DNA from: Epithemia pelagica
Lineage: Eukaryota > Bacillariophyta > Bacillariophyceae > Surirellales > Surirellaceae
Assembly (NCBI GenBank): GCA_946965045.2
Contig: OX337229.1
Coordinates: 1,612,001 to 1,676,000 of the forward strand
DNA: 64,000 nt
Direction of reading: 5' to 3'
A program made the position numbers and the translations under genes. Under the pieces are notes generated by a model that was not told the DNA's origin, did not search any database, and saw only the letters and a program-made list of their open reading frames with translations. How positions within the stretch are numbered: the first letter of the stretch is position 1; each line of letters begins with the position of its first letter. Positions 10,516-22,100 of the stretch are shown here, one piece after another.

Positions 10516-11018
10516 AGTTTTCACTCGAGATCTATTCAACCAACAAGAAAGTGTCGCTCAATGACGTGATCGGGATCTCGAGAGATGCATCTCTGCGCGA
10601 TCTTTCTTTGAGGTTCTTTTTGTGACGCCCCTCTATAGACGAAATCAAGAGGGGGCGAATATGGGGGTGGTTTTGGTGACCACAATCCATTCCGTGTTGT
10701 TGTCCCTATCATCATCATCCTGCTAAGCCCTAATCTGACCAATGACGTCTCTGTGATATACAATATTAAAGCAATTATAGAAACTCAACGCTCTTCAACT
10801 GGTAAGAGTAGTTGTATAATCATGCATCCAGTTCTCAAAGACAAGACATCCCTCATGGTAGCTGATTAGCATTTTGTCATGTGTCTATTCGTTCCATGTC
10901 TTGGTCCTGGACTCGGTATGGAGATGACGTTGATTCAAACCAACTATATTCGTGCGCCTCACTCCATGACCAAATGTTTCGTGTGGGCTGTTCACCATGC
11001 GCGCGTGTCCAAGTCGTC
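10516..11018. other. intergenic, no gene seen
   Basis: About 500 bp between two minus-strand genes: the peroxiredoxin promoter and the 3' side of the LON-domain gene. Nothing distinctive seen. Confidence 0.5.
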
Positions 11019-11933
11019 TTAGAACAAACGGCGTTTTCCAGAAACGTGATCGATGCTACTTTGCACAGCCTGGCAAGCCAGAACCATGCGTTCGTAGTCG
11101 TTGGTACAGCAGAGCATGGCGGGTCGAATTTCGATGCACACACCTAGGGCGGGGAGTGGGTTAATGGCCGCCGCCACCCAAAACGCCCGATCGGTGCGAT
11201 CGGATGGCATGGGGCCCAAGGATTCCAGCCGCGACGACAGGCCCGTTTCGTCTGTCGCTCCCGATTCCGACACAAACTGCGACCATTCCTTCATGGCCGT
11301 GGGAAGCGTGTCGTAGAGTTGTTGCGTCCTTGCCTCGTGTTCGGCCGAAAGTGGTGGCTCGGTATGGTCATCCATGACTTCGACATCGGCCAAGTAAAAG
11401 GATCCAGACTCGTCCAACCACGGTTGTGATTGCACCTCAATACGTTGTTCGGCCGCCACGGTCAAAACGACAGTCTTTTGCCTGGGACGAATCTGAACGT
11501 GTTGGCCACTGACAGAAAAGGTCACACCCCGACTGAGTGGACTGCCAGTGGTTGGATTGGTTCCTACCATGGCGGCATCACAGCCATTTTCCAAACAGTA
11601 TTGAATGAGCTTGACCAAACTTGGATCTGCAGATTCAAAGGTGAGCTCTTGTCGTGGAACCATGGAATCCAAGACCAAAATGGGCATGGTCTTTTGACGT
11701 GTCTTGAGGGCCTGAAATCGTTGCATATCAGAGGCAGAGAGATTTAGCGGGGTCGCATTCTCTGCGGCATCGTCCGTATGAACCGAGTTCAGAGCATGGT
11801 ATCTTGGTCGATTCGTCGAGATGGCGGGGCTCTTGTTCCATGGAGTTGTCAAGGAAAAACTGGATCCATTCTCCAATCCCAGAGCTAGAAGAAAAACACC
11901 AAATGAAAAGAGCGAGATGTGGTGAACCATCAT
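11019..11933 (-). CDS. LON substrate-binding-domain (PUA-like) protein, signal-peptide bearing
   Basis: A single-exon gene of 304 residues from ATG 11933. The N-terminus MMVHHISLFSFGVFLLALGLENGSSF is a signal peptide followed by GSSF, compatible with plastid targeting. From about residue 83 (MPILVLDSMVPRQELTF) the sequence resembles the N-terminal LON domain: a P-I-x-x-L start, then a ...LVKLIQYCLENGCDAAMVGTNP... segment. A helical C-terminal part follows (PPALGVCIEIRPAMLCCTNDYERMV). No AAA or protease domain is present, so this is a stand-alone LON/PUA protein like bacterial YcaM-type or plant LON-only plastid proteins, thought to bind peptides. The assignment rests on pattern and domain length, not on a search. 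Confidence 0.65.
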   Translation of the reverse strand: MMVHHISLFSFGVFLLALGLENGSSFSLTTPWNKSPAISTNRPRYHALNSVHTDDAAENATPLNLSASDMQRFQALKTRQKTMPILVLDSMVPRQELTFESADPSLVKLIQYCLENGCDAAMVGTNPTTGSPLSRGVTFSVSGQHVQIRPRQKTVVLTVAAEQRIEVQSQPWLDESGSFYLADVEVMDDHTEPPLSAEHEARTQQLYDTLPTAMKEWSQFVSESGATDETGLSSRLESLGPMPSDRTDRAFWVAAAINPLPALGVCIEIRPAMLCCTNDYERMVLACQAVQSSIDHVSGKRRLF

Positions 11934-12396
11934 GTAACAAAAAGTGATCAACAAGTGCAGGTGGAACAAGTTCCCTTGATGCCAGTTCTTTTTTGTGTGC
12001 TTGTTTGTGTGATCTTTGTCAAGATCGACGACGACGACAATGGCACGACGTTTTGTGAGAAATGGAAAAATGACAAAGACTTTCTTCGTCAGAATGCAAT
12101 CGGTGCGAACTCGGTGTCAGCGCCCCCAGCCCCAGTGGTTGTTGGGTGACGTCGTTCCGATTCGATGTCGTGGTCGTGTCGATATGATGTCTGGACTGCT
12201 TCTCCACATCTGCGTTTCCGCGTGGGGGGGGGACACCGACCACCGACCCCACCAGCATCAGCATCCACAGTAGAGTTCGAGCTTTCCATTTTCCCAGTCA
12301 TTGCCCCAACAACAAGGCGACGACGACCGAAGACGAAAACAAAAAAGAGAATTGAGAAGGTGGCAAGAAGAAGAGACCGATACAAGTGCAATCATC
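11934..12396. other. divergent intergenic region
   Basis: Promoter space between the LON-domain gene (minus) and the YIPF5 gene (plus). An open frame extends upstream of 12397 but starts at TTG and lacks family features, so it is treated as 5' UTR. Confidence 0.5.
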
Positions 12397-13860
12397 ATGT
12401 CTGGAGGTCGAGATAGTTCGGATGATTTTTTCAACAGCTTTGATAGCAGCTCTCCGCCGGCGAAAACCAGTCAAGCACTTCGTCCTCCTCCTCCTCGCGT
12501 GAGTGGAGGTGCAACAACCATGCCAAAAACAACCAAACCAGCGGCAGGAACACCTCCACCACCACCGCCTCCACCACGACGAGGAGGGGGAACGACGGGT
12601 CCTACGGCTGATAGTAGTCGACGAGGTCCCTCCTCCGGTACAGCCGCTGGAAGGGCACGACCGACACCACCACCATCACATTCGCACGTTTCATCGGCGT
12701 CCAAGACCACCACGCCAGCCTCTTCGTCTTCCGCGTCCTATTACGGATCCGCTCCGTCCGGTCAAGCGCCATCATCGTCACGCATGGCCCCCAACCCTCG
12801 TCCAGCTTCTTCGTATTATGGTGGTGGACCACAGCAACAACAACAACCTGCTGCAACCTCTTCGTACATGGCACAAAACCCGGTAGGACAACAACCACAA
12901 TCCAATCCGTCGTACCGTTCTACGGCCACACCCACTGTATTCAATCCAGCCTCGACGACCGGAAATTCTTCCTATCCGGAACCGTCGAATTACAATGGGA
13001 CCACCAGCACCTCAGACACAGATCCGATGGACTCTTCGGGCGACTGGTTCAAACCAGACACGGACCAGCAAGGAATTGGCCCTACCACAACTCCACAACA
13101 ACAACAACAGCCACATCTACAACAACAACAGGCTCCTACCTCCAATCCGTTTGCACAAAGTGCGCTCTTTCGATCGTCCTCGTCCTTGGAAGGAAATATG
13201 GATGGGGCGGTGGCGAGTGCACCCTCAGCTCCCACCATGTTTGTCCCCACGGCCAGCGCCAGTGCTCCCAACTCGGGGAGCGTTGCCTACAATCCCGCAG
13301 AATTCGAAAATGAGCCACCCCTATTGGAAGAATTGGGCATTAACATTGAACATATTTTACTCAAAGTAAAGGCCGTTGTGATACCCTTCAAACGATTTTC
13401 GGGTCAACATTCGGCCCTCTTGGATCCTGCCATGATTGTCGAAGATGCCGATTTGGCCGGTCCTACCGCATTTGCTCTACTGTTGGGTGGTGAATTGTTG
13501 CTGACGGGCAAGATTCATTTTGGTTATATTTACGGCTTTGGTGTCTTTGGTTGTTTGTCCATGACATTGATTATTAATCTCATGAGTCCTTCGCAAGCAG
13601 TATCGGTATGGACGGTCACGAGTATTTTGGGCTATGCGCTCATTCCTGTCAATGTATTGGCCGCCGTCAAGATTATTTTGGTCAACATTGCCAACTTGGC
13701 AACGCTGGGACAGATTTTGGCCTTGCTCACAATCCTGTGGAGTACCACGGCCAGCACGCGCCTACTCGAAGTGGGATGTGGGATGAGAGATCAACGTTAT
13801 CTCTTGGCCTATCCGATTGCCCTTGTATACAGTGCCTTTGTTCTGATAACAATCTTTTAG
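12397..13860 (+). CDS. YIPF5/Yip1 family Golgi membrane protein
   Basis: Single exon, 487 residues from ATG 12397 (MSGGRDSSDDFFNSF). The first ~300 residues are low-complexity Pro/Ser/Gln-rich, with several polyproline and polyglutamine runs. The C-terminal third is a Yip1 domain: FENEPPLLEELGINIEHI, then DLAGPTAFALLLGGELLLTGKIHFGY, and five hydrophobic spans ending VYSAFVLITIF at the C-terminus. Yip1/YIPF5 proteins sit in ER-exit sites and cis-Golgi membranes, bind Ypt/Rab GTPases and the Yif1 partner, and help COPII transport. The FENEPPLLEELGIN signature is diagnostic. The N-terminal extension is longer than in animal YIPF5 (about 260 residues in total). An earlier TTG-initiated extension was not accepted. 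Confidence 0.93.
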   Translation: MSGGRDSSDDFFNSFDSSSPPAKTSQALRPPPPRVSGGATTMPKTTKPAAGTPPPPPPPPRRGGGTTGPTADSSRRGPSSGTAAGRARPTPPPSHSHVSSASKTTTPASSSSASYYGSAPSGQAPSSSRMAPNPRPASSYYGGGPQQQQQPAATSSYMAQNPVGQQPQSNPSYRSTATPTVFNPASTTGNSSYPEPSNYNGTTSTSDTDPMDSSGDWFKPDTDQQGIGPTTTPQQQQQPHLQQQQAPTSNPFAQSALFRSSSSLEGNMDGAVASAPSAPTMFVPTASASAPNSGSVAYNPAEFENEPPLLEELGINIEHILLKVKAVVIPFKRFSGQHSALLDPAMIVEDADLAGPTAFALLLGGELLLTGKIHFGYIYGFGVFGCLSMTLIINLMSPSQAVSVWTVTSILGYALIPVNVLAAVKIILVNIANLATLGQILALLTILWSTTASTRLLEVGCGMRDQRYLLAYPIALVYSAFVLITIF

Positions 13861-14241
13861 AAAACTACACATGATATAGGAGCAATGGAAAGGGATTATC
13901 TCAAGCGCTCCTTCTGAACCCGAAATCCGAATGCGTAGCTTCTAGAGAGGGCTCGGGAAAATGATGGATAGAGCACGATGATTTCGACGAGGAAAGCAAC
14001 ACTATCACGGCTGAGTTCTGTGCAAAAGCCAACCGGAAATGGCATCTCCAGTGCTAAATAATAGTGGGAATGAAGTCATGCGTAAACTCATTACAATTAA
14101 AAATTAAAAGACTCGTGCTGTGAAAGAGATGAACAAGAAACCAAAGTGTTTCGGCAAGTAAGTTAGACAGAAAAGCAATGACGGTTGACTAGGAACTGTC
14201 AGAAGGTCATGGTCGACGACTGAAAAATCGCACGATCCACA
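13861..14241. other. convergent 3' spacer
   Basis: Between the YIPF5 gene (plus) and the BTB-like gene (minus). No gene; an AT-rich stretch near 14090-14110 may serve transcript ends. Confidence 0.5.
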
Positions 14242-15243
14242 TTAGTTGATGAGGTCCGAGTAGGACTCGCGGATTTCCTGGATTTCCTGTTGGTTGAGTT
14301 GGCGCTGGTTGCCACTGCCGCGAGATATACTCAGGCGCTTTGGCAACGAAAACATAGTCTTTCGACCAAGGCCCTGCGGTTCCGTCTCCTCGATGACCTG
14401 GTCCTTGCCAGTGCTTGCATCGGCCGAGCTTTCATCCAGAGTTGATTCCGTTGTATCCCTCGCGTTAGTCGAAGGGTCTTTGGAAGAGGAGCGTCTAAAA
14501 AATTTGCGAGCGTTCAATCTGGGAGATTCGCAAGTTGACACCTCCTTGGCCACAGCCGAAGAATCCGACTTGAGGCTGGTCGTGCTTGACGTTCGACGTC
14601 GGTTACGAAAGGACGAAAGCTTCATATTAGGCAAAAGTTTCTTGTCTTTGTTTGATCTGGGTGAGTCTGGAACTCCTGGCTCGCTACCTGGAACGGAAAG
14701 GGCCGCGTCGGACAATTGGCTTGTGGTGCTCGAAGTTCGGCGACGGCTGCGGAAGGATGATCGCGCCGTCGCATGCGAAGCAAGCTCAGTCAAACCAAGC
14801 TGGAGAGCCATAACCTCCAATTCCTCCTTTTCGACCGATGAGATGGACCTGGCATCAGGAAGGGTTTTGAAGAGAAGGAAGTTTAGAACAATCTCAAAAA
14901 GACCGGCCGATGTCCCCAATGTTTGCATGGATCCATCAGGTGAGTTTTCCCACGGAAGATTCTTGAGTTTTGAAAAGACATCATGGTCAACAGAGAAATG
15001 AGTTCCGGAAACCACAACATGAACTGTATTATTCTTATCTTCGACAGCGACACCAGATTTGGAGATTTCTGGGACCGCAAGATTTTCTTCGTCAAAGGAA
15101 TTGACACTTCCATACTCATCCGTGAAGGTCGGAGAAACAGCGCACAGAGGAGGACGGTTGTTCGCTGACTCTTCCCATGAATCAAAGGAAATCAAATCGG
15201 GAGGAGCGGTTGCTTGGAATTGGTTCATTGCTTGGGTGGACAT
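14242..15243 (-). CDS. BTB/POZ-like protein with a duplicated Arg/Ser motif
   Basis: Single exon, 333 residues, ATG 15243. Residues about 73-156 resemble a BTB/T1-type tetramerisation domain: VHVVVSGTHFSVDHDVFSKL is the typical first strand-helix unit, followed by GLFEIVLNFLLFKTLP and KEELEVMALQLGL. Such domains mediate oligomerisation and cullin-3 adaptor or channel assembly. The C-terminal half is Ser/Arg/Lys-rich and holds two near-identical copies of an 18-residue motif, SSFRSRRRTSSTTSQLSD and SSFRNRRRTSSTTSLKSD, about 50 residues apart, plus further RRSSS sites. These look like basophilic kinase targets. No membrane span. A family beyond BTB-like cannot be named. Confidence 0.65.
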   Translation of the reverse strand: MSTQAMNQFQATAPPDLISFDSWEESANNRPPLCAVSPTFTDEYGSVNSFDEENLAVPEISKSGVAVEDKNNTVHVVVSGTHFSVDHDVFSKLKNLPWENSPDGSMQTLGTSAGLFEIVLNFLLFKTLPDARSISSVEKEELEVMALQLGLTELASHATARSSFRSRRRTSSTTSQLSDAALSVPGSEPGVPDSPRSNKDKKLLPNMKLSSFRNRRRTSSTTSLKSDSSAVAKEVSTCESPRLNARKFFRRSSSKDPSTNARDTTESTLDESSADASTGKDQVIEETEPQGLGRKTMFSLPKRLSISRGSGNQRQLNQQEIQEIRESYSDLIN

Positions 15244-16780
15244 GGTGACTCAAAGCGTAATGAGAAATGAATGTGGGTGCAATCAGAGTTGTGTGGCTGA
15301 AATAGATACTCTTGTCCCCAAGAAAAACACGAATTTCGCCTTCAAACCTCCCTAAAAATGTGAGGAGGTCCTATGATGTGGTGTCGAATCGCCGATCCAT
15401 TCCGGCCAACGAACCGTTCCCCCTAATTACGTGAAACGACGCGAGTCACGCTAATTCGGTAGAGAAGGCGTTAACACTCTTGCTGAGACAATGACCCCCA
15501 AAATTTATACTCTCACACCTATACTGCGAGGATGCGACCAATGAACTTTCAAGTCATAAACATGAACTTGCTCGCGCGAAATGTTTCGGTTGAACGTTGC
15601 ATGGTGCGCGCTCTGAACAGACAAATCTTTCTGGGGAATGACGTATGTCAAGTGTCTGGGATTGAATTCATGGGACTAAATCGCTAGATGGATCGTGTCG
15701 AACGATATGTCAATCTTGGTCATCTTGATCCGTGGCAAATCCAGAGAGATACGATGATATCCTTCCACTGTCTTAGGTGCACTTCTCTTGTCGATATGCG
15801 AGGAGAACTGCGGTTGCCAACTGATGATCTCGACAGAAAGAAGACAGCGTTGCAACTGTTGAAAGAAGACGAACCCGAAATATTTCGGTTTACGGTTGAC
15901 AGAAATCTTTCGTAAGACTGCGTCCCTGGATGGTCTGCCAGAAAGTGTCAATGGAATGGAGACGTGCGAAAAGTAATGACACACGCTCTCCGCAGAAATG
16001 GAAGGTGATTTGGAATGGAAGTTAGATGCAAATAGTCATGTTCATTGGAAGCTCCCCCGACGCAATACAAACGGGATAGTGCTGAGCCACTACCACGGGA
16101 CTGCTCAAGTTCCTGGACCATAGCGAAGGAAAGACAGAACCCGTGGCAGAATGACAAATTCGTGGTCTAAAAGTATCGTCACATGGAACGAAGAGATCAT
16201 ATTTCCTACACTTGATTGAAGCACGAATTTGGAAGCCTTGTGGGATGGACTGCTTGTTGTACATGTCATGCAAAGGAGGGCTCATGTTTCTCGAGCTTCA
16301 CGACTAAGCATAAGAGCCAAACAGAAGATCTGATGGACTTCCTGAGAATCGTGATAGCTGAGTGAAGTACCAAGCTGTGGTCCACATTGCAGAACGAAAA
16401 ATGGAATATCTTTCGCTTTCCCACATAGGAGCACTTCATCATTTCTTGGGAACGCGTAGTTCATCCTTAGGTACAAGCATATTCTTCGATTTGGACTCAG
16501 TAGCTTTACATGGCAACTGATATTTTATCATTCAAAGTCGATGGCCAAGTTACGAAAGTCTTTTTCACAAGCATGAAACAAAGTTGATCGGCAAATAGGA
16601 ATCGATAAGGGGAGGCTCTACTCTAGGCTCTGGAGAGCTACTCCGCTCTAGCTAGAGTAGCTTAGGAGAGGTTTGTGAGTGAGCTACCAATTCGTATTAA
16701 TGCGACTGAAACCATTTGTAACCAACAACGAAAGGATACATTGGATACCAACTACCAACGTAATATATGAGTCCTCCACC
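15244..16780. other. long divergent intergenic region, no gene seen
   Basis: About 1.5 kb between the BTB-like gene (minus) and the PPWD1 gene (plus). Frames of up to 102 codons occur but show no family features. At 16621-16675 there is a dense run of CTCTAG/CTAGAG words like those scattered in the transposon region. Confidence 0.5.
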
Positions 16781-19131
16781 ATGAAATCGGAAGCAAGTAC
16801 GGACAAAAGACCACGAAATGATACTGGTCCTGGTGGTGCTATAGAGAATGGTGAGGAGGAAGATCTCGTCCGGTCAGAGAAGCGCATCAAACAGACACCG
16901 GATGACGAACTGCCACAGGAACCCACCAACTCTGACGACATTAGCAAGAAGAAGCTTTCCTGGAGTGATGAAAACGTTCCAAACACAGCTCACTATCACA
17001 TATCCTGGATGCATGCAGATTGCGTGAGCCATGTCGTTCACAATGCCAAGCATGGATATGTGGTGTCAGGAAGGTCAGTCATCACACGATCTGCGTTCAA
17101 AACCTTTCTCTGCCACTGCTGTATACATGTTTCTCACTTTGTGTTTTCAACAGTAAGGATGGAGTTGTAAAATTCTGGAAACGATTGACAATCTCGAAAG
17201 AAACTAGAATACCTCTGCCGACATCTCAGCAGCAACAATCTGCATCCAAAGAAAGTCATCAACCTTGTCTGGAGTTTGTCAAATCCTTCACTGCGCATGA
17301 CAGATTGGAGGACCTTGCGATGGAAGAGGATTGGTGTGCCTCTCTGGGACTTGATGAGATTCAAATTTACGATGTGCGGCTTTTCGATTCCCTTTCTCTC
17401 GTCAACTCAAAGCCCGTCCCAAACGTGACATTTTCTCGAGCTTCGTGGTTCAGCTTTGGGCCGGAGAATGCCAAGGCCCTTGCCGTTGCAGTTCGTGAGA
17501 CGGGTGCAATTTACCTGTATTCGACAATATCCCACTCGTGGATGAAACAGGTAGTCACTGTTCATGGAAAAAATCCAGTGACAGCCATGACCTATGACCA
17601 TATACACCAATGTATGATCACTGCTGATCGAGCCGGAATCCTGGAACTATGGGATTGCCATGGTGAAGCAATCAAGAAAATGCCCAACACCAAAGACAAA
17701 ACTCAGGAAGAAGGTTTCGATGAACCGACGACAACTGCAGGGGATGACATAGAATGGAAAGTTGGCGGTCAGCTTACAGAAAAGAAACACGCGATTTCGT
17801 ATTCATCAAAATTGGACACGGATCTTTATTTATTGCACAAAAAGAAAACGTTTGCTATTGATATCGCCTTCACAGGCACAAAGCGATCTTCCCAGATTGC
17901 ACTGTACTGTAAAGATGATCGGATTCGGATATTCGACTTTGCTAGTGGCAAAGTAGTGGTGAGCTATGACGAACGTCTTAAGACATACGACAAAATCCAC
18001 CACAAACCACCATTTCAGTTAGACAGTATGGAGTATGGGACACGAGCTGCCAAGGAGCGGCAAATGCAGAAAGATCATGAAAACAGGAATTCACACAATG
18101 GGCCATCCATCTTGTCGTTTGATCCTTCTGGGAAATACCTTATTGTCTCTACCATCATGGGCATCAAAGTCATTGACTGGCATCCCAAACGGCACAAACT
18201 AGTTTGTATGGTGGGGTCGAACGACGCCAGTCAACTGAGATTCACCAAAATTTGTCTGTGTCCGGGTCCGCCGCAAATTGATACTCAAATGGAGTTAGCG
18301 CGTCGGCAGCAAAATGCCAAGTCAACAGGGTCATTTTCATCGGACCAGGACAAAGATTCAGACCAAGCCATCAAAACTGATGCATTACTCATTGCGTTGG
18401 CTCACGACCAAAGACGCTTGTATGTTTTTAGCCAGTACGACGTTGTTGATGATACCGATGCCCCTAGTGACATCTTAACGAGACGTGATATTTGGAACGA
18501 AGCACCAAGTGCAAAGGACCACATTGCCGCGGCAGCATCTTCAACGTTGGGAGGGGATGGCGACAGCGTTCAACGATATCTCAAATCGGCTGTAACTGTC
18601 AAAGCAATTTTGCGCACAACCATGGGGGACATTCATCTTCAACTTTTTGCAAAGCAAACACCCAAAACGGTTGAGAATTTTGTGGGTCACGCACGCTCAC
18701 ACTACTACGACAATGTCATTTTCCATCGTGTTTTAAAGAACTTTATGGTTCAAACAGGAGATCCACTGGGGGATGGAACAGGTGGGGAATCAATCTGGGG
18801 TGGAGACTTCAACGATGAATTCGTTCCTGGTCTCCGGCATGATAGACCTTTCGTTTTATCCATGGCCAATGCTGGTCCCAACACCAATGGTTCACAGGTG
18901 AGAGTTGTTTCGGATTAATGTTCTTGCCTCAATTTGGTGTAGCTAACCATTCTTTTTTCGCCATAGTTTTTCATTACGACTGTTCCTTGTCCATGGTTGG
19001 ATCAAAAACATACAGTCTTTGGAAGAGTTATTCGTGGAATGGACGTTTGTACTTTGATTGAAAACGTGAAGACCAATGAACGAGACAAGCCTTTGGAGGA
19101 CATCAAGATTGTAAGTATTGATGTTGAGTAA
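16781..19131 (+). CDS. PPWD1-type WD40-repeat peptidyl-prolyl isomerase (cyclophilin)
   Basis: Three exons: 16781-17073, 17154-18897 and 18967-19131 (introns 80 and 69 bp), 733 residues. ATG 16781 has a CCACCATG context. The N-terminus is acidic and basic and probably nuclear. WD40 repeats follow, with the first intron lying inside [14 protein letters not shown]. The C-terminal cyclophilin domain is complete: [22 protein letters not shown] and, across the second intron, [24 protein letters not shown], ending [10 protein letters not shown]. The catalytic Arg of FHR and the FFITT/W residues are present, so isomerase activity is expected. PPWD1/CYP71 proteins associate with the spliceosome or chromatin. 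The stop codon is only 14 bp from the stop of the convergent calpain gene, so the transcripts must overlap. Confidence 0.93.
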
Positions 19132-19145
19132 ACAGTATTGACGCT

Positions 19146-22100
19146 CTATCCTGCCATCTGCCCAATCTGGGGTATCCAAAGATAGGTATCAAGGACGTCA
19201 CCACCACGATGCGAAACACGAGTTTGGTCAATGGATGCAGCCAACAAATCTCCGTTCATCGTGAGTTGAATGGCATCTGCGAGTCCAGTCCTTTGCTGTT
19301 GAGAAGAAATGTTTCTGCCGTTTGCATGAATGACATCACTGATATAGGAGAATTTCAGAGAAGTTGCTGTAGAGAACTTTCCGTTTGAAGTGACCATCGC
19401 GCAGATCGCTTGGCTTTTGGGGGGAATATCAAAGGTTTCTCCGTGTCTGCCAAATCCAACAAGGAGTCCGTTCGGAACATCAAGGCTTAACCTCAACGAC
19501 AGGTACTTGTCACATTCTCCATTGATACCTAGAAAGTACACGCATCCGTGACCATGGGCGCAAACCAACAGTCCTCGCGACGCCACTGGATACAAAAGTT
19601 TGTGATCGGCTTTCAGAAGTTCCCGATGAAGAGCAGCGAGTGCGTTGGGCCGGACGTCAACCAGGGGGTCACACATAGGTTCAACAGAGACTGTCGATGC
19701 ACTGTAGGTGCAGACCCGAAAAGTAGCTGGTTCTACCCCCGCTTTACCACTTTGTGTACAGGAAAAGGGGACACAATAGTACTCGTGGTCGGGATCAAGA
19801 AAGACTTCACATGTGCTGATCCGTTTGACACCCACGATCGTACTAGCTTCACAGTCCCAAGTTTGATTCGGCTTCGTGGAACTTAGCTTTCGACGTATAA
19901 TGATGAAACTGGGGTCCACGTACCAGAACGTATTGCCAGTGTTGGATCTTTTCTTAGGTAGGCAAATGGATATGAAAGCACAAGTTCTCTGCGATGGTAT
20001 AATACGAAACACCGAGGAAGAAGTTTGAAGAGGGTCTCTCCGTCCAACAAAGCATCCATCAGTCGACGTGTGAACCCAACCTTCCCTGGTCTTACCCACG
20101 TCCATATGGTGAAACCGCGTCAACATATCCTCATATGACATGAAGAAAGTACCATCTCCTTTGGAGTATGAACTGCTTCCTAGAATTTTTCGCAGAGCAC
20201 CGGTCCAGTTTTCGCTTGTCGCACTCCAAGCACCCTTCCATTCTCTTTTCCCCCATGGGTTTCGTATTCTCACCAAACGTACTGTTGTTCGGGAAACCGA
20301 TACAGCATGCATGCTGTCCTTGTCTGTCTTCTGCTTCTTTTTGATGGGACTGTGCAGGAATTGTGTCATTTTCAATTGTTCGCCAACAATCTGGTCTGGA
20401 ACTTCCACAACATCCAATACACTATACGCATGCCCTCCGACCAAACCATCACCGCCTTTGGATGTGGCCACACCCATGAGAAAGCCAGCTTCATGAAATG
20501 ACAATAAGCGGGCCCACAATTCCTCATAGTCCAACAAGTTTCCAGCAAAGACAATCGTCTCAAAAGGTGCACCCGTCAAGTCATACAATCCTTCGGAGAT
20601 GAAGCCTCCCGAAAGCTGTGCGTACGACCCGTGAGCCTTTGCATAAGCCTTTTCCACCATGGATGGCCAAAGTTGCAAGCCAGGAGTGGCGCAAAAGGCT
20701 GGGAAGGCAAATAAATCCTGTCGACAAATGTCATAGGGCACTCCATCTCTACCGCCCAGTTTTGTCCTTGTAATGTTATCACTCTGACTATAAGTTGCAA
20801 ACAATAGGCTGTTTTGCTGTGTTTGTCCCCTGGCATCTTTAACGACCACGGGCAGATTGGAATCGACAATAATTGGTGTCCACTTTCCATCCAAACACAA
20901 GTTGACTTGATAGCACCCTCTTTGATTCAATTTGTCGTGAGGCAAGAGTTGGCGAATGAGATAGGGTTTTTCCGCCACCACAGCCAATGCTGACAAGAAC
21001 CAACAATTTCCCACAGCACCTTGCTGTACTTGCGATGGACCAATGCCCGATTTTTCATTGTACAAACAACATCCATTTTCGAGCCCAAAGTGCTGCCAGG
21101 CAAACAAGGAATAGCGACCCGTCATTGAACCGTAGCCACCACCACCATCCGTGGCCTGGGCTCCAATGGATCCATCGGGATCCCAACGAAAAAAGTTGCA
21201 TTTGGAAGGCGGACCTGACTTGTTGTTGTTGGTCGCCGGTTTCTCCTTTGATTTTTGTTTGGAGTTACGATATGGATTGTGCACCGGGACGGTTGTTCGT
21301 GCCTGCATTTTGTTGGAGTTGACCTGTTGTGGATCGCGTGGTTGTTCCTTGGGTGGTGGTTGTCGTCGCCTCTTGCGGGAAGGTGGTTGTCCACAGCAAA
21401 GATAAAAGCGACCATAATTGGGACCATCCGACTATCCACAAAAAACAGAGAATCAAACACAAAACGAAAAGAACACCAAGGATGCACAGAACACAAGAAC
21501 CATGCGTCAGAAACGAACGTTGACCAAGGCTTGGGGGAGGGCGATCCAAAGTTGATCCGAGTGTTTGTTTACCTGGACTTGTCGTGCGGCAGCGACGAGT
21601 CCGCAATGACAGTAGTAGTGACTGCGATCGTCAGTTGATTGGTTCGAATGACGACTGTTTGGGTCGATTCGTTTACGTCCATCCAAGGATTGGGTCATGG
21701 GTGGAAAGTCGGGGTCGACAAAATAGTGTCCCCCGTCGTCGCTCCAATGACCGTCTGGACCATGGTTGTTCTTGTAGCACAGATGCCATTGGCTCGATAA
21801 GCCAAGGAAAGGCGTCATTGTCGCGGAGGAAGAAGAAGAAGATTCGGACGTTGTTGAAACAAGGCGGGAGACTGAATTCTGAGCAACACTTGTATTGGTC
21901 CTTTCGTGCAACGGCGTTGCTTCTTTGCAAGATTCAAGGAGATCCACAACCACTGTTTTGTTTGGTCTGCTCTTGACAGACGCTTCCGAGTCTCTCACAG
22001 AAATGTCTCTCGTAGACATTGCCAAGGTTAGATTAGGGTCATGTGTCTGTAGATTTGTTTGTTTTTCTTCGAGATAGGATGCAATGGCTCGTTCGAGATC

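Noticed and set aside
12301-12396. N-terminal extension of the YIPF5 protein
   Set aside because: It would start at TTG; ATG 12397 gives a typical MSG start and the family features are all downstream.
15676-15984. 102-codon minus-strand frame
   Set aside because: No domain, biased neither way, with overlapping frames of similar length; treated as chance.
21122-21496. Minus-strand frame overlapping the calpain N-terminus
   Set aside because: Out of frame with the spliced model; the splice at 21431/21573 explains the region better by rebuilding a GRF finger.
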